Below, piece after piece: positions 7,601 through 14,959 of a stretch of DNA of 36,979 bases. Numbering within the stretch: position 1 is the stretch's first letter; each line of letters opens with the position of its first letter. Location of the stretch: positions 1 through 36,979 of the forward strand of contig JAPOVP010000070.1 of the NCBI GenBank assembly GCA_026708085.1, read 5' to 3'. The notes under the pieces are model-generated. The model had not been told where the DNA came from. It was given only the letters and a program-made list of their open reading frames with translations, and searched no databases. This DNA is from Caldilineaceae bacterium. Lineage in GTDB: Bacteria > Chloroflexota > Anaerolineae > Caldilineales > Caldilineaceae. The position numbers and the translations under genes are program-made.

Positions 7601-9028
7601 TTACAACACATCGATTTTTGGTTCCTGGACAAGGTCGTTGAAGCGAAAGACGCGCAGATAGATTACGGACAGGATGGCGCCGATCAGAACGAGTACAAAG
7701 CCCCAGGCGGCGCCGTAGGCCCACTGGTTCGAGCCGAAATAGGTCTGAAGAGCGCGCTTGTAGGCAGTGAGCGCCCACACCTCGGTGGTAAAGAGGCCCG
7801 GCCCGCCGTTTGTGAGGAGGAGGATATACTCGAAGGAGACGAGCAGCGAGAGCGTCTGGTAGGTGACGACGAAGAGCAGGGGCCAGCGCAGCAGAGGCAG
7901 GGTGATGTCGCGGATGAGGGCGAGGTCCCCGGCGCCGTCCACTTTGGCGGCGATGATCAGGTCGGCAGGGATGGCTTCGATGGCGGAGGTGAAGATGATC
8001 ATGCCGAAGGAGGCGCCGACGAAGCCGTTGACGAGCACGACGAAGACCCATGGCGCTTCGGGGATCCAGTAGGGTTGGTTTTCGACGCCGAGCCAGCCGA
8101 GAAACTGATTGAGGATGCCGTAGGGAGGCTGCTGGGCGATACGCTGCCACATGACGATGTAGACGACGGAGGGGGTGATGCGCGGCAGCAGCCAAAGCAG
8201 GCGGAAGAGAAAGCCGACTCGGCGGCTGACATGGGCCGTCAGAAGAGCGAGCAGCAGGGCCAGGCCGACGTTGAAAAAGAGAAGGGTAAGTACGACGTAT
8301 TGAAAGGTATTGCGCAGGATCTTGGGGAAGAAGCGGTCGCTGAACATGCGCTTGTAGTTGTCGAAGCCGACATAGGTCCAAGGCTCGCTGAAGTTGGCGC
8401 TGGAGAGATCGGTGAGGCTGAGAATGAAAAGGATGATAGCAGGCAGGAAGAAGAAGACGATGACGAGCACGGTGCCCGGGGTCATAAAGTTGAGCGCGTC
8501 GAGCGCGGCGCGGAAGGCGGGTTTCTGGATGCTGGCCTCGCGCAGCAGGATGAGGGCGCCGATCAGAAGCAGCAGCAGCGCGATGAAGGCGACAGAAAGT
8601 CCCCACTGGGCCTCGACGGCTACTTTTTCCTTTTGGGCTACTTCCTGCGAGGCGGCGAATGCGCCCCACACGGCTACGGACGAGGCTACGCTGATGAAGA
8701 GGGCGAGGAGGCCCTGCCATGGGGCGGAACGGCCCGGGAACAGGTTCAGCGCCCCTAGCGCCAGCCCGAAGACGCCGGCCAGGGGAGCCAAGATCAGCCA
8801 GAACGAACTACGGTAGAGGAGTCCGCCGTCGGTTGTCTCTACGAGGCCAATGGTTGCAGCTTGCAGCCCTGTCAGCGAGAGGGCAACGCGCTGATCGGCG
8901 ATGATGACGAAACGCAGCCAGGGCAGCACGAAACAGCCCAGGAGGACCAGACCGGCAGCCAAGAGCAGCCAACGTCCACGGCCGGCGCCGGGGGGCTGGG
9001 TTACCGATTCTGTAGAATTCGTCGACAT
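7601..9028 (-). CDS. Carbohydrate ABC transporter permease, MalF type, with four-helix N-terminal extension
   Basis: 475 residues from the ATG at 9028; a GTG at 9079 would add 17 residues but would start inside a hairpin. The canonical CUT1 permease domain begins near residue 183 (MTPGTVLVIVFFFLPAIILF), with EAA loop EAIPADLIIAAKVDGAGDLA. Before it are about 165 residues containing four extra hydrophobic segments (about 19-40, 73-94, 105-125 and 142-163). Most MalF-type permeases are near 290-320 residues, so this is a marked extension; E. coli MalF also has extra N-terminal helices, but this arrangement looks different. Neighbours are the binding protein upstream and the MalG partner downstream. 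Confidence 0.9.
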   Translation of the reverse strand: MSTNSTESVTQPPGAGRGRWLLLAAGLVLLGCFVLPWLRFVIIADQRVALSLTGLQAATIGLVETTDGGLLYRSSFWLILAPLAGVFGLALGALNLFPGRSAPWQGLLALFISVASSVAVWGAFAASQEVAQKEKVAVEAQWGLSVAFIALLLLLIGALILLREASIQKPAFRAALDALNFMTPGTVLVIVFFFLPAIILFILSLTDLSSANFSEPWTYVGFDNYKRMFSDRFFPKILRNTFQYVVLTLLFFNVGLALLLALLTAHVSRRVGFLFRLLWLLPRITPSVVYIVMWQRIAQQPPYGILNQFLGWLGVENQPYWIPEAPWVFVVLVNGFVGASFGMIIFTSAIEAIPADLIIAAKVDGAGDLALIRDITLPLLRWPLLFVVTYQTLSLLVSFEYILLLTNGGPGLFTTEVWALTAYKRALQTYFGSNQWAYGAAWGFVLVLIGAILSVIYLRVFRFNDLVQEPKIDVL

Positions 9029-9054
9029 GGGACGGTTGTAAAGGAAGGAAAGAG

Positions 9055-9084
9055 GGAGAATGAGGGGGGAATGCCTCACTCTCC
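9055..9084 (-). terminator. Hairpin between binding-protein and permease genes
   Basis: GGAGA-A-TGAGG pairs with CCTCA-C-TCTCC across a loop of about 8 nt, with one central mismatch. It lies between the stop of the solute-binding-protein gene (9109) and the permease start (9028). No T-tract follows, so it is more likely a processing or stabilising hairpin that raises binding-protein mRNA over permease mRNA. Confidence 0.5.
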
Positions 9085-9108
9085 ACTTTGCAGTTCTCCG
9101 GCCTGACT

Positions 9109-10542
9109 CTACTCAATAATCACGTTGTCGCCCAGTTCGTTCTGGAGCTGTTCGACGACGACCTCTATCGCTTCTGAGGGTGAGAGATCGCCGGACTCGA
9201 CGGCCTGGATGCCCAGGTAGTAGGCCTCCGACCAGGCGCTCCAGTACGGGCTGTTAGGCAAGAAGGTCGTGTGGTCCAAGAGGGGGAGCGTGGCGCTCAG
9301 GAATTCGGCGCTCGTGTAGGCGTCGTGGTCGGCCTGTGACTTGAGGATTCCCAGGTGGCCGCTCTCGACCGCGTAGGGCGTGTTCAACTCCTTGACGGTC
9401 GTCTTGGCGAGGAGGAGAAGCGCCAGGTCCGGGTGTTCACTCTGGGTGCTGATCATGTAGACCAAGGGATGGGTCAGAGTGATGGGTTTGCCGATGCCGC
9501 CTTCCATGCAGGGAATCGGCGCGAAGCCGACATTTTCGAAGAGATAGTCCTCACCGCCCTGATCCTGGAGATAGTTGGTGTGCCAGCTTGCCCAGCGCCA
9601 GGTGCCCTCGAAGACGAACATCACGTTGGTGAAGCTGGAGGTGTACTCTTTGTGGTAGTCCCAATCGCCGTCCAGCTTGTTGGGCGTGATGATTTTGCGC
9701 TCGTGAGCGGCGTTGTGGAGCAGCTCATAGACGGTCTGGGCGGCGGCGGTGTCGAAGACGAGGGCGTCCATGTCGCTCTCGATTTCGCCGCCGGCGGCGA
9801 AGTAGTAGTAGAGGAAGTCGGGCCCGTTGGAGGGGCGATGCCACCAGCCTTCACCTTCGGCGACTACCCCGGCCGCGACGGCCTGCTCGGCGGTGTCAAA
9901 CATATCCTGCCAGGTATAGTCGCAGCTTTCGATGCGGCCGGGCAGGGCTTCGATCTCTTCGGCGCTCCAGCCCAGCTCGCTCAGGAGCGACTTGCTGAAG
10001 TAAAGAGGGCGGGCTTCGGCGTCCTGGGGGATGCCCCAGATCTTGCCGTTGAGCATGGTCGATTCCCAGAGAGAGTCGATGACATCCTCGAATTCGGCGA
10101 ATTCGCCGCTGTTTACCTGCTCGGAGATGTCGACCAGGTAGCCGGCGGTAGCCCAGTCGCCGATATGCTCGTGGCCGGAGACGATGATGTCGGGGGCCTC
10201 GCCGGCGTCGGAGGCCAACTCGAACTCGGTCTTGTAGTCGCCCCATCCGGTGTCGTCCTGGATGGTTTCGAGAGTGATACGGCGGTTGTCGTCACTGGCT
10301 TCGAGTTCGGCGTTGACGGCGTCCACGGCGGCGGTCAGGTTGTCGCAGCGGCCGTTCTCGTAGGGCGGGCTGGCCTTGCAGCGGGCCACGAGGTTGACGG
10401 TCATGATCTCATCGGCGGCCGGCGCGGCCTCGTCGGCGGCGGCGGTATCAACCTGAACAGGGGCCGCAGTCGTTCCGCAGGCGGAGACGACTAGGGCAAG
10501 CGCGATCAGGAGTGCCAGCGGCCAAAAACGTTGATGGTTCAT
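9109..10542 (-). CDS. Extracellular solute-binding protein, family 1 (sugar)
   Basis: 477 residues. The signal peptide LALLIALALVVSAC ends in a lipobox with C22, making it a lipoprotein, followed by an acidic, Ala-rich linker. The mature part has the typical family-1 layout, with hinge-region segments such as MLNGKIWGIPQDAEARPLYF and, toward the C-terminal end, a variable ligand-binding half. The start is set by AAGGAGGATCC directly before the ATG at 10542. It is the first gene of the operon running down to 4228 and gives the importer its specificity. Sequence identifies a sugar or sugar-oligomer class, not the exact ligand. Confidence 0.94.
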   Translation of the reverse strand: MNHQRFWPLALLIALALVVSACGTTAAPVQVDTAAADEAAPAADEIMTVNLVARCKASPPYENGRCDNLTAAVDAVNAELEASDDNRRITLETIQDDTGWGDYKTEFELASDAGEAPDIIVSGHEHIGDWATAGYLVDISEQVNSGEFAEFEDVIDSLWESTMLNGKIWGIPQDAEARPLYFSKSLLSELGWSAEEIEALPGRIESCDYTWQDMFDTAEQAVAAGVVAEGEGWWHRPSNGPDFLYYYFAAGGEIESDMDALVFDTAAAQTVYELLHNAAHERKIITPNKLDGDWDYHKEYTSSFTNVMFVFEGTWRWASWHTNYLQDQGGEDYLFENVGFAPIPCMEGGIGKPITLTHPLVYMISTQSEHPDLALLLLAKTTVKELNTPYAVESGHLGILKSQADHDAYTSAEFLSATLPLLDHTTFLPNSPYWSAWSEAYYLGIQAVESGDLSPSEAIEVVVEQLQNELGDNVIIE

Positions 10543-10591
10543 TGGATCCTCCTTAATTGAACTGGATGGGGAACGCGGCGTCTGCTCGAAT

Positions 10592-10647
10592 CAGAAAACA
10601 TATTCTGTTGGTGGTGCGATTATAGCATGAAAATGCACTGTTGCTAA
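10592..10647 (-). promoter_or_regulatory. Promoter and possible operator of the sugar importer operon
   Basis: On the minus strand TGC-TATAAT (10627-10619) is an extended -10, with TTAGCA 17 bp upstream (10647-10642) as a weak -35. Just downstream, near the expected start site, is the imperfect palindrome CAGAAAACATATTCTG (10592-10607), well placed for a repressor. The leader would be about 70 nt. Confidence 0.55.
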
Positions 10648-10817
10648 GTGTTGCAAAGGAGTGTTAAGGCCGGCGCAATACCCAGCTAAGGGCCGGTTAA
10701 AGGTGAGGAGAGAACAGAAAAGAGAGAGGGGAGATCGGGCGTCCAGTGGGGACAGGAGTCTGCGCGAAGGGCCTTGCTTCATATAGTACCCACAGTTGCC
10801 CCTACTGAAAGGTGGGA

Positions 10818-10852
10818 CAAAAAGAGCCCCGGCGATTGCCAGGGCTTTTTTG
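10818..10852 (-). terminator. Rho-independent terminator of the SDR-FAH operon
   Basis: AGCCC-C-GGC-GATT-GCC-A-GGGCT (10825-10846) forms a stable stem-loop. On the minus strand it is followed by CTTTTTG, and on the plus strand by TTTTTT. It lies about 30 nt after the FAH-family stop codon, so it ends that minus-strand transcript and could act in both directions. Confidence 0.85.
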
Positions 10853-10878
10853 CATTAGAAGCGTTGCGAGGGATGGGC

Positions 10879-11685
10879 TCAGACCATGCGGCAGGTGTTT
10901 TCAAGGCGGCCCAGTTTCTCGATTTCGATGACGACGGTGTCGCCGTCTTTCATCCAGACCTGGGGGTCGCGGCCCATGCCGACGCCGTGGGGGGTACCGG
11001 TTAGGATGACGTCGCCCGGCTCAAGGGTGAATGCGTTGGAGCTGAACTCGATCAGCTCGGCGACGCTGAAAATCATCTCGCGGGTGTTGCTCTCCTGCAT
11101 GACTTCGCCGTTGAGGAGGCAGCGGATGCCGAGATCCTGCGGATCGGGGACCTCGTCGGCGGTGACGAAGGCGGGGCCGATGGGGCAGAAGGTGTCGAGG
11201 CTTTTGCCGCGGATCCATTGGGGGTCGCCGAGCTGGAGATCGCGGGCGCTGACGTCGTTGGAGCAGGTGTAGCCGGCGACGTAGTCGAGGGCGTCATCGC
11301 GGCTGACATGGCGGGCGGTTTTGCCGATGACTGCGGCCAGTTCGGCTTCGTAGTCGACTTCGGCAGTGAGCTGCGGGCTCCAGACGATCTCGTCGCCGGG
11401 GCCGACGATGCTGGTTGTGAACTTGGTGAAGATGACGGGTCGATCGGGGGGCGGTGTGTTGGTTTCGCGGCAGTGGTCCAGGTAGTTGAGGCCGATGGCG
11501 ACGATCTTGCCGGGCCGGTCCATGGGACAGAGGAGGTCTACGCTGCCCCGGTCGACGGAGTCGGTGACGGAACCGGTTTTGCCGGCGAGGATGTCGCACC
11601 AGGTGGCGTCGGTTACCTCGATGGTGTCGCCGCTGGCGGCGCCGTAGACTGTTTTTCCGTTATGCTCAAAGCGCAACCATCTCAT
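10879..11685 (-). CDS. Fumarylacetoacetate hydrolase (FAH) family protein
   Basis: 268 residues, single FAH C-terminal-type domain. Visible hallmarks are GKIVAIGLNYLDH, the metal-binding segment VDYEAELAAVIGK, NDVSARDLQ, and LTGTPHGVGMGR near the C-terminus. Family members cleave or decarboxylate beta-diketo acids, for example fumarylpyruvate, acylpyruvates and 2,4-diketo-3-deoxy-L-fuconate. CGAGGAGC precedes the ATG. It lies 77 nt behind an SDR epimerase/dehydrogenase gene and is followed by an intrinsic terminator, so the two probably form a bicistronic operon. A role as last step of an oxidative deoxy-sugar-acid pathway fits the neighbours but is inference. Confidence 0.92.
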   Translation of the reverse strand: MRWLRFEHNGKTVYGAASGDTIEVTDATWCDILAGKTGSVTDSVDRGSVDLLCPMDRPGKIVAIGLNYLDHCRETNTPPPDRPVIFTKFTTSIVGPGDEIVWSPQLTAEVDYEAELAAVIGKTARHVSRDDALDYVAGYTCSNDVSARDLQLGDPQWIRGKSLDTFCPIGPAFVTADEVPDPQDLGIRCLLNGEVMQESNTREMIFSVAELIEFSSNAFTLEPGDVILTGTPHGVGMGRDPQVWMKDGDTVVIEIEKLGRLENTCRMV

Positions 11686-11762
11686 CTGTTTTGCTCCTCG
11701 GCGAATTGGTTGGAAAGGGTGAAGTCAGGTTATGCGGGTTCGCGGCCCGGTGGGGTCGAAGG

Positions 11763-12722
11763 TTATTGGATTCTGCCCGTGACGAGCGCACGCTTGAAAT
11801 GGGCGATTGTGCGGGCGACGCCTTCTTTCAGGGGGGTGTACGGCACCTCCCCGAGCAGGTCTTGCAGGGGCTGTTCATTTTGGGCCTCTGCGAAGGGAAG
11901 GGGCGTGTCTTCGAAGGTAATGCGGCCGGCTGCATTGGGTTCGGCGTCAACGATTGCGTCTACGATCTCGGACATATGGGCAACGCTGCCGCGGATATTG
12001 AAGACCTCTGCGCCTTCGAATGGAAGGCGGGCAAGCTCTATGAATGTTCGGGCGACGTCGTCAGCATACTGGTAGCCGCAGGTGCCGCCGAAGGAGATAT
12101 GGTAGGCTTCGTTCTTGGCGGCGGCGAGCATGGCCTGGGTGGGGGTAGAGGTCATGCCCTGATCGCGTGCGGGGCCGTAGACGGTGTAGGGGCGGAGGGC
12201 GAGGCTGGCGATGCCGTCGTCCTGCCAGTAGATGCGGGCCGTGCCTTCGTTAGCGCTTTTGTAGACTCCGTAAAGATTGAGGGGGTGGAGGAGGTCGCCG
12301 TCCTGGACTTCGGGCCCGTAGAGTTCGGCGCCGCCGTAGACGGCCATGCTGCTGGCGTAGACGACGGACGAGATGCCGGCCTGCTTGGCGGCCTCGAAAA
12401 CGTTGACGGTGCCGACGACGTTCACGGCGGCGCCGAGCGTGGGGTTGGCCTTGCAGAAGGGCACTTGGAGGGCGGCCAGGTGAATGATGCGGTTGGCCCC
12501 GCTCTCTACGACGGCGCGGGCGACAGCCTCGGTGTCTGTGATATCGTCCTTGACGAAGTGGATGCGGGCGATCTCGTCCGGCTCCATGAGGAGCTCGAGC
12601 CGGTGTGTGCTCTGTCCCAGGTCGTAGACGGTAACATCGATGTCTTCGCGGACCAGATTGTGCACTACCCAGGCCCCCAGGCAGCCCAATGCCCCAGTCA
12701 CAAAGTAACGTTCGTCAGCCAT
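11763..12722 (-). CDS. NAD-dependent epimerase/dehydratase family protein (extended SDR)
   Basis: 319 residues from the ATG at 12722. An in-frame start at 12836 lies upstream of the predicted -10 and is rejected. The Rossmann motif is GALGCLG (10-16), the active site S124/S125 with Y151-GVY-K155, and NVVGTVNVFEAAKQ is typical of UDP-glucose-4-epimerase relatives. Such proteins act on nucleotide sugars or, in catabolic clusters, on free sugars or sugar acids. It starts a two-gene operon with the FAH-family hydrolase, which favours a catabolic dehydrogenase role; this is inferred. Confidence 0.88.
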   Translation of the reverse strand: MADERYFVTGALGCLGAWVVHNLVREDIDVTVYDLGQSTHRLELLMEPDEIARIHFVKDDITDTEAVARAVVESGANRIIHLAALQVPFCKANPTLGAAVNVVGTVNVFEAAKQAGISSVVYASSMAVYGGAELYGPEVQDGDLLHPLNLYGVYKSANEGTARIYWQDDGIASLALRPYTVYGPARDQGMTSTPTQAMLAAAKNEAYHISFGGTCGYQYADDVARTFIELARLPFEGAEVFNIRGSVAHMSEIVDAIVDAEPNAAGRITFEDTPLPFAEAQNEQPLQDLLGEVPYTPLKEGVARTIAHFKRALVTGRIQ

Positions 12723-12803
12723 AATGCACGCTCGCGTGTTGCAGTCTGCCCATTCGTCCAGATGCGGGAGAGTCTCTGCCGACTCCAACATCCGGCCAGT
12801 TTC

Positions 12804-12836
12804 GTGGTATCCTACCACTGGCGTTTCATTTGTCAA
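12804..12836 (-). promoter_or_regulatory. Promoter with overlapping palindrome upstream of the SDR gene
   Basis: On the minus strand a consensus -35 TTGACA (12836-12831) is followed after 16 bp by TAGGAT (12814-12809) as -10. The -10 lies inside a perfect inverted repeat GTGGTA-TCC-TACCAC (12804-12818). A regulator bound there would block RNA polymerase. Confidence 0.6.
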
Positions 12837-12850
12837 TTCTGACGGTAGAT

Positions 12851-12879
12851 TTGAGTTTACCTCAGATACCGTTTAAGAT
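12851..12879 (+). promoter_or_regulatory. Promoter of the flavin reductase gene
   Basis: TTGAGT (12851-12856), a 17-bp spacer and TAAGAT (12874-12879) fit a housekeeping-type promoter. Its start site near 12886 gives a leader of about 76 nt. It is divergent from, and only 15 bp from, the SDR promoter. Confidence 0.5.
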
Positions 12880-12961
12880 TTGCAAAACCCATGCGCTACG
12901 CTGCCGGCGGGCCAGGCTTCAGCGTTGCGCTCACCGCGCAGAAGGCGCCACGGACCTACAG

Positions 12962-13459
12962 ATGACTGAAAACAGTTCTACCGAGATAGACCCACGAGAG
13001 TTGCGGAATGCCTGCGGCCTGTTCGCGACAGGAATCACGGTTGTTACGACCGAATTGGACGGTGACGTGCACGGCATGACGGCCAATGCATTCATGTCGG
13101 TCTCGCTGGACCCGCCGCTGCTGGTGGTGTCCGTCGGACACAAGGCGAGGCTGCATGATCTGTTGCAGCAGACCGGCCGTTATGCGGTCAGCATCCTGCG
13201 CCACGACCAGGAAGATTACAGCAGCCATTTCGCGGGCTGGCCGGTAGAGGGGCTGGAGGTCGAGTTCGAGCGCCGCGAAGAATACCCAGTTCTGCCCGAT
13301 GCGCTGGCCTATTTCGTGTGCAGGGTGGTAGATGCTCATCCCGCGGGCGACCATACGCTATTCATCGGGCAGGTAGAGTACCTGGAGTACGATGCGGGTG
13401 AGCCGGTGCTGTTCTACGGTGGGAAGTACCGTCAGATGACGCCCCTGGAAGAGAATTAG
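12962..13459 (+). CDS. Flavin reductase family protein (FMN-binding split barrel)
   Basis: 165 residues from the ATG at 12962; the frame stays open upstream, but that part overlaps the promoter and looks non-coding. The flavin-reductase-like domain is recognisable by GLFATGITVVTTELDG, MTANAFMSVSLDPPLLVVSV and the C-terminal FIGQVEYLEYDAGEPVLFYG followed by GKYR. These proteins reduce FMN or FAD with NAD(P)H, often for a two-component monooxygenase. No monooxygenase partner of the flavin-dependent type is adjacent. No strong ribosome binding site is visible. It is divergent from the SDR-FAH operon and converges on the GH172 gene with 6 nt between stops. Confidence 0.9.
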   Translation: MTENSSTEIDPRELRNACGLFATGITVVTTELDGDVHGMTANAFMSVSLDPPLLVVSVGHKARLHDLLQQTGRYAVSILRHDQEDYSSHFAGWPVEGLEVEFERREEYPVLPDALAYFVCRVVDAHPAGDHTLFIGQVEYLEYDAGEPVLFYGGKYRQMTPLEEN

Positions 13460-13465
13460 GCCGGA

Positions 13466-14602
13466 TCAGCCGGGGGGGTTGGCCTGCGCCCACCGTTTCT
13501 TCATAGCCTTCATTTCCTCGTTGACGGGGACGCTCCTGCCGGGAACAAGGCTGTTGTCGTCGTAAAGCCAGTTGCCCTGATTGTCACGCAAAACGGGTTG
13601 GCGTTGCGCCACAGGGGGCAGGTCGACTGCCTTTGCCGGATCGGCGGCATACCAGTAGGCAACGGAGGACATTTCGTTAGCGAGATGGTTGCCGTGGCCG
13701 TGCTCGATCGTAACTTTGACCTCTTTCTGGAAACGCACGGGGTTTTCGAGGTGGAGCACATAGGAGGACTGGTAGCCTCCGGTGTCTTCCTCGAAAATCG
13801 ATGAACCATTGCGGAGGAAGGCGTTTCTCTGCATGCCCCAGGCCTGGTTCAGATAGTCCTCGCTGCCGGTGCCGTGGATGTCAGGCGGCCACTTGTATCC
13901 GTCCACCCAGATTATTTCATCACCTTCGCCCCACCAGGTTCCCTGGAAGTTGGTGACGGACAGTGTGCAACCGATGTAGTGGCCGCGGCCGTGGGTCTCC
14001 AGGATAAGATAGTTGTCCTCCCATGCCTGCCTCTCCTTGTTGACGATATTGGACTCCGGCGTGTTGACAGTGATCTCGTGTCCCCAGCCGCCGAAGGGGT
14101 TGGTGCGGCGGAACTCGGCGTGGAAGTAGCTGTTTGCCGCGGGCAGGTCGTCGACCTGTTCATAGTCGAAGTAGAAGTACTGCATGTGGTCTTCGGCGCT
14201 ATCGTTGATCAGCTCGACGACGGCGCGCTCGCGGAAGGGCATGGGAGCATAGCAGTTGAGAGCGCAGCCGGCCTCGAACTGGTTGTTCCAGCGCGTGGAA
14301 GCGGTGAACAACTGGGACTGGTAGGAGTTGACGAGCGCGTTTCCCAGGCCGAAGAAGTCGCCCAAGGGAGCGAGGACGCTGGGGTGGTCGGCGTTGTCCC
14401 AGGTGATTTTGAGGAGGCAGTCGCGGTAGTGGTTGCGCTGCGTCATCCAGATGTGGGTGAGGAGGCCGGGTCCGTGGATGTCGGCGAGGACGCGAGACTC
14501 GCCTGCTGGGATGGTCCAGCGATCCTGGTTGCGGCCGGTGATGTCCCAGGAAGAGACGCGGCCGGTGCGCGCGTTGGTGATGATTGAGATGTCTGCCAGC
14601 AT
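13466..14602 (-). CDS. DUF2961 / glycoside hydrolase family 172 protein
   Basis: 378 residues from the ATG at 14602, with GGAG 10 nt upstream; a TTG at 14623 is less likely. The family signature is clear: YYIGC-like GHYIGCTLSVTN, GTWWGEGDEIIWVDGYKWP and GTGSEDYLNQAWG. Glutamates E226 or E229 and E248 lie where the two catalytic acids of GH172 enzymes are expected (assignment by spacing, not by alignment). GH172 members cleave alpha-D-fructofuranosides and D-arabinofuranosides, so an exo-acting furanosidase is plausible. No signal peptide is present, suggesting a cytoplasmic enzyme acting on imported oligosaccharide. It is divergent from the transporter gene at 14960. Confidence 0.87.
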   Translation of the reverse strand: MLADISIITNARTGRVSSWDITGRNQDRWTIPAGESRVLADIHGPGLLTHIWMTQRNHYRDCLLKITWDNADHPSVLAPLGDFFGLGNALVNSYQSQLFTASTRWNNQFEAGCALNCYAPMPFRERAVVELINDSAEDHMQYFYFDYEQVDDLPAANSYFHAEFRRTNPFGGWGHEITVNTPESNIVNKERQAWEDNYLILETHGRGHYIGCTLSVTNFQGTWWGEGDEIIWVDGYKWPPDIHGTGSEDYLNQAWGMQRNAFLRNGSSIFEEDTGGYQSSYVLHLENPVRFQKEVKVTIEHGHGNHLANEMSSVAYWYAADPAKAVDLPPVAQRQPVLRDNQGNWLYDDNSLVPGRSVPVNEEMKAMKKRWAQANPPG

Positions 14603-14681
14603 GGGTCTGGTGCTCCGTGGCAAGGTGGCTGAGAGTTTGGTAGTGAGAAGGTGTTACGGAGATAGTAAGGGTCGTAATGGT

Positions 14682-14723
14682 TGCGGGACCAGTTTTTCGT
14701 CTAAAGTCTGGAGTGGTCCCGCA
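14682..14723. promoter_or_regulatory. 10-bp inverted repeat in the divergent promoter region
   Basis: TGCGGGACCA (14682-14691) and TGGTCCCGCA (14714-14723) are perfect inverted copies 22 bp apart. The right arm ends 20 bp before the -35 of the transporter promoter. It could be a two-site operator for a dimeric regulator shared by both divergent genes, or a hairpin in the GH172 leader. Confidence 0.55.
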
Positions 14724-14743
14724 GAAAATGAACAGAGTTTCTT

Positions 14744-14772
14744 TTGGCGCTGATCTTCTCTTAACCTATAAT
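14744..14772 (+). promoter_or_regulatory. Promoter of the family-5 transporter operon
   Basis: TTGGCG (14744-14749), exactly 17 bp, then consensus TATAAT (14767-14772). The same TTGGCG-17-TATA pattern occurs upstream of the binding-protein gene at 26878. Start site near 14779. Confidence 0.7.
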
Positions 14773-14959
14773 GTACCACGATCTCTGAACCGGAGTGAAT
14801 CCCGCTGGAAATCTGAATTCTGGAATTGCCGCATTCGCCAGGCTCATTGACAGTTGCTGCAGCCTGAACGGTGGTGCAATGAGAGGGCAGAAGTTCCAAC
14901 AGGAAACACCTGTGATTCAGGTAATCGGTCAAATCACCACGTGAACAGGAGCCAAAGCA

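Larger units (their letters stand above)
10543..10878. other. Gene-free region upstream of the importer operon
   Basis: These 336 nt hold the importer promoter and palindrome (10592-10647), a purine-rich stretch (about 10703-10735, GAGGAGAGAACAGAAAAGAG) like those found after other genes here, and the terminator of the FAH-family gene (10818-10852). No coding potential is evident. Confidence 0.7.
14603..14959. other. Gene-free divergent region between GH172 and transporter genes
   Basis: This 357-nt interval contains a 10-bp perfect inverted repeat (14682-14723), a strong plus-strand promoter (14744-14772), and a leader of about 180 nt with AGGAG (14946-14950) before the next gene. I could not identify a convincing minus-strand promoter for the GH172 gene, nor any small gene. 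Confidence 0.7.

Noticed and set aside
7601..9079. GTG at 9079 as permease start
   Set aside because: It lies inside the intergenic hairpin at 9055-9084 and adds 17 residues of no recognised function; the ATG at 9028 is preferred, though its ribosome binding site is weak.
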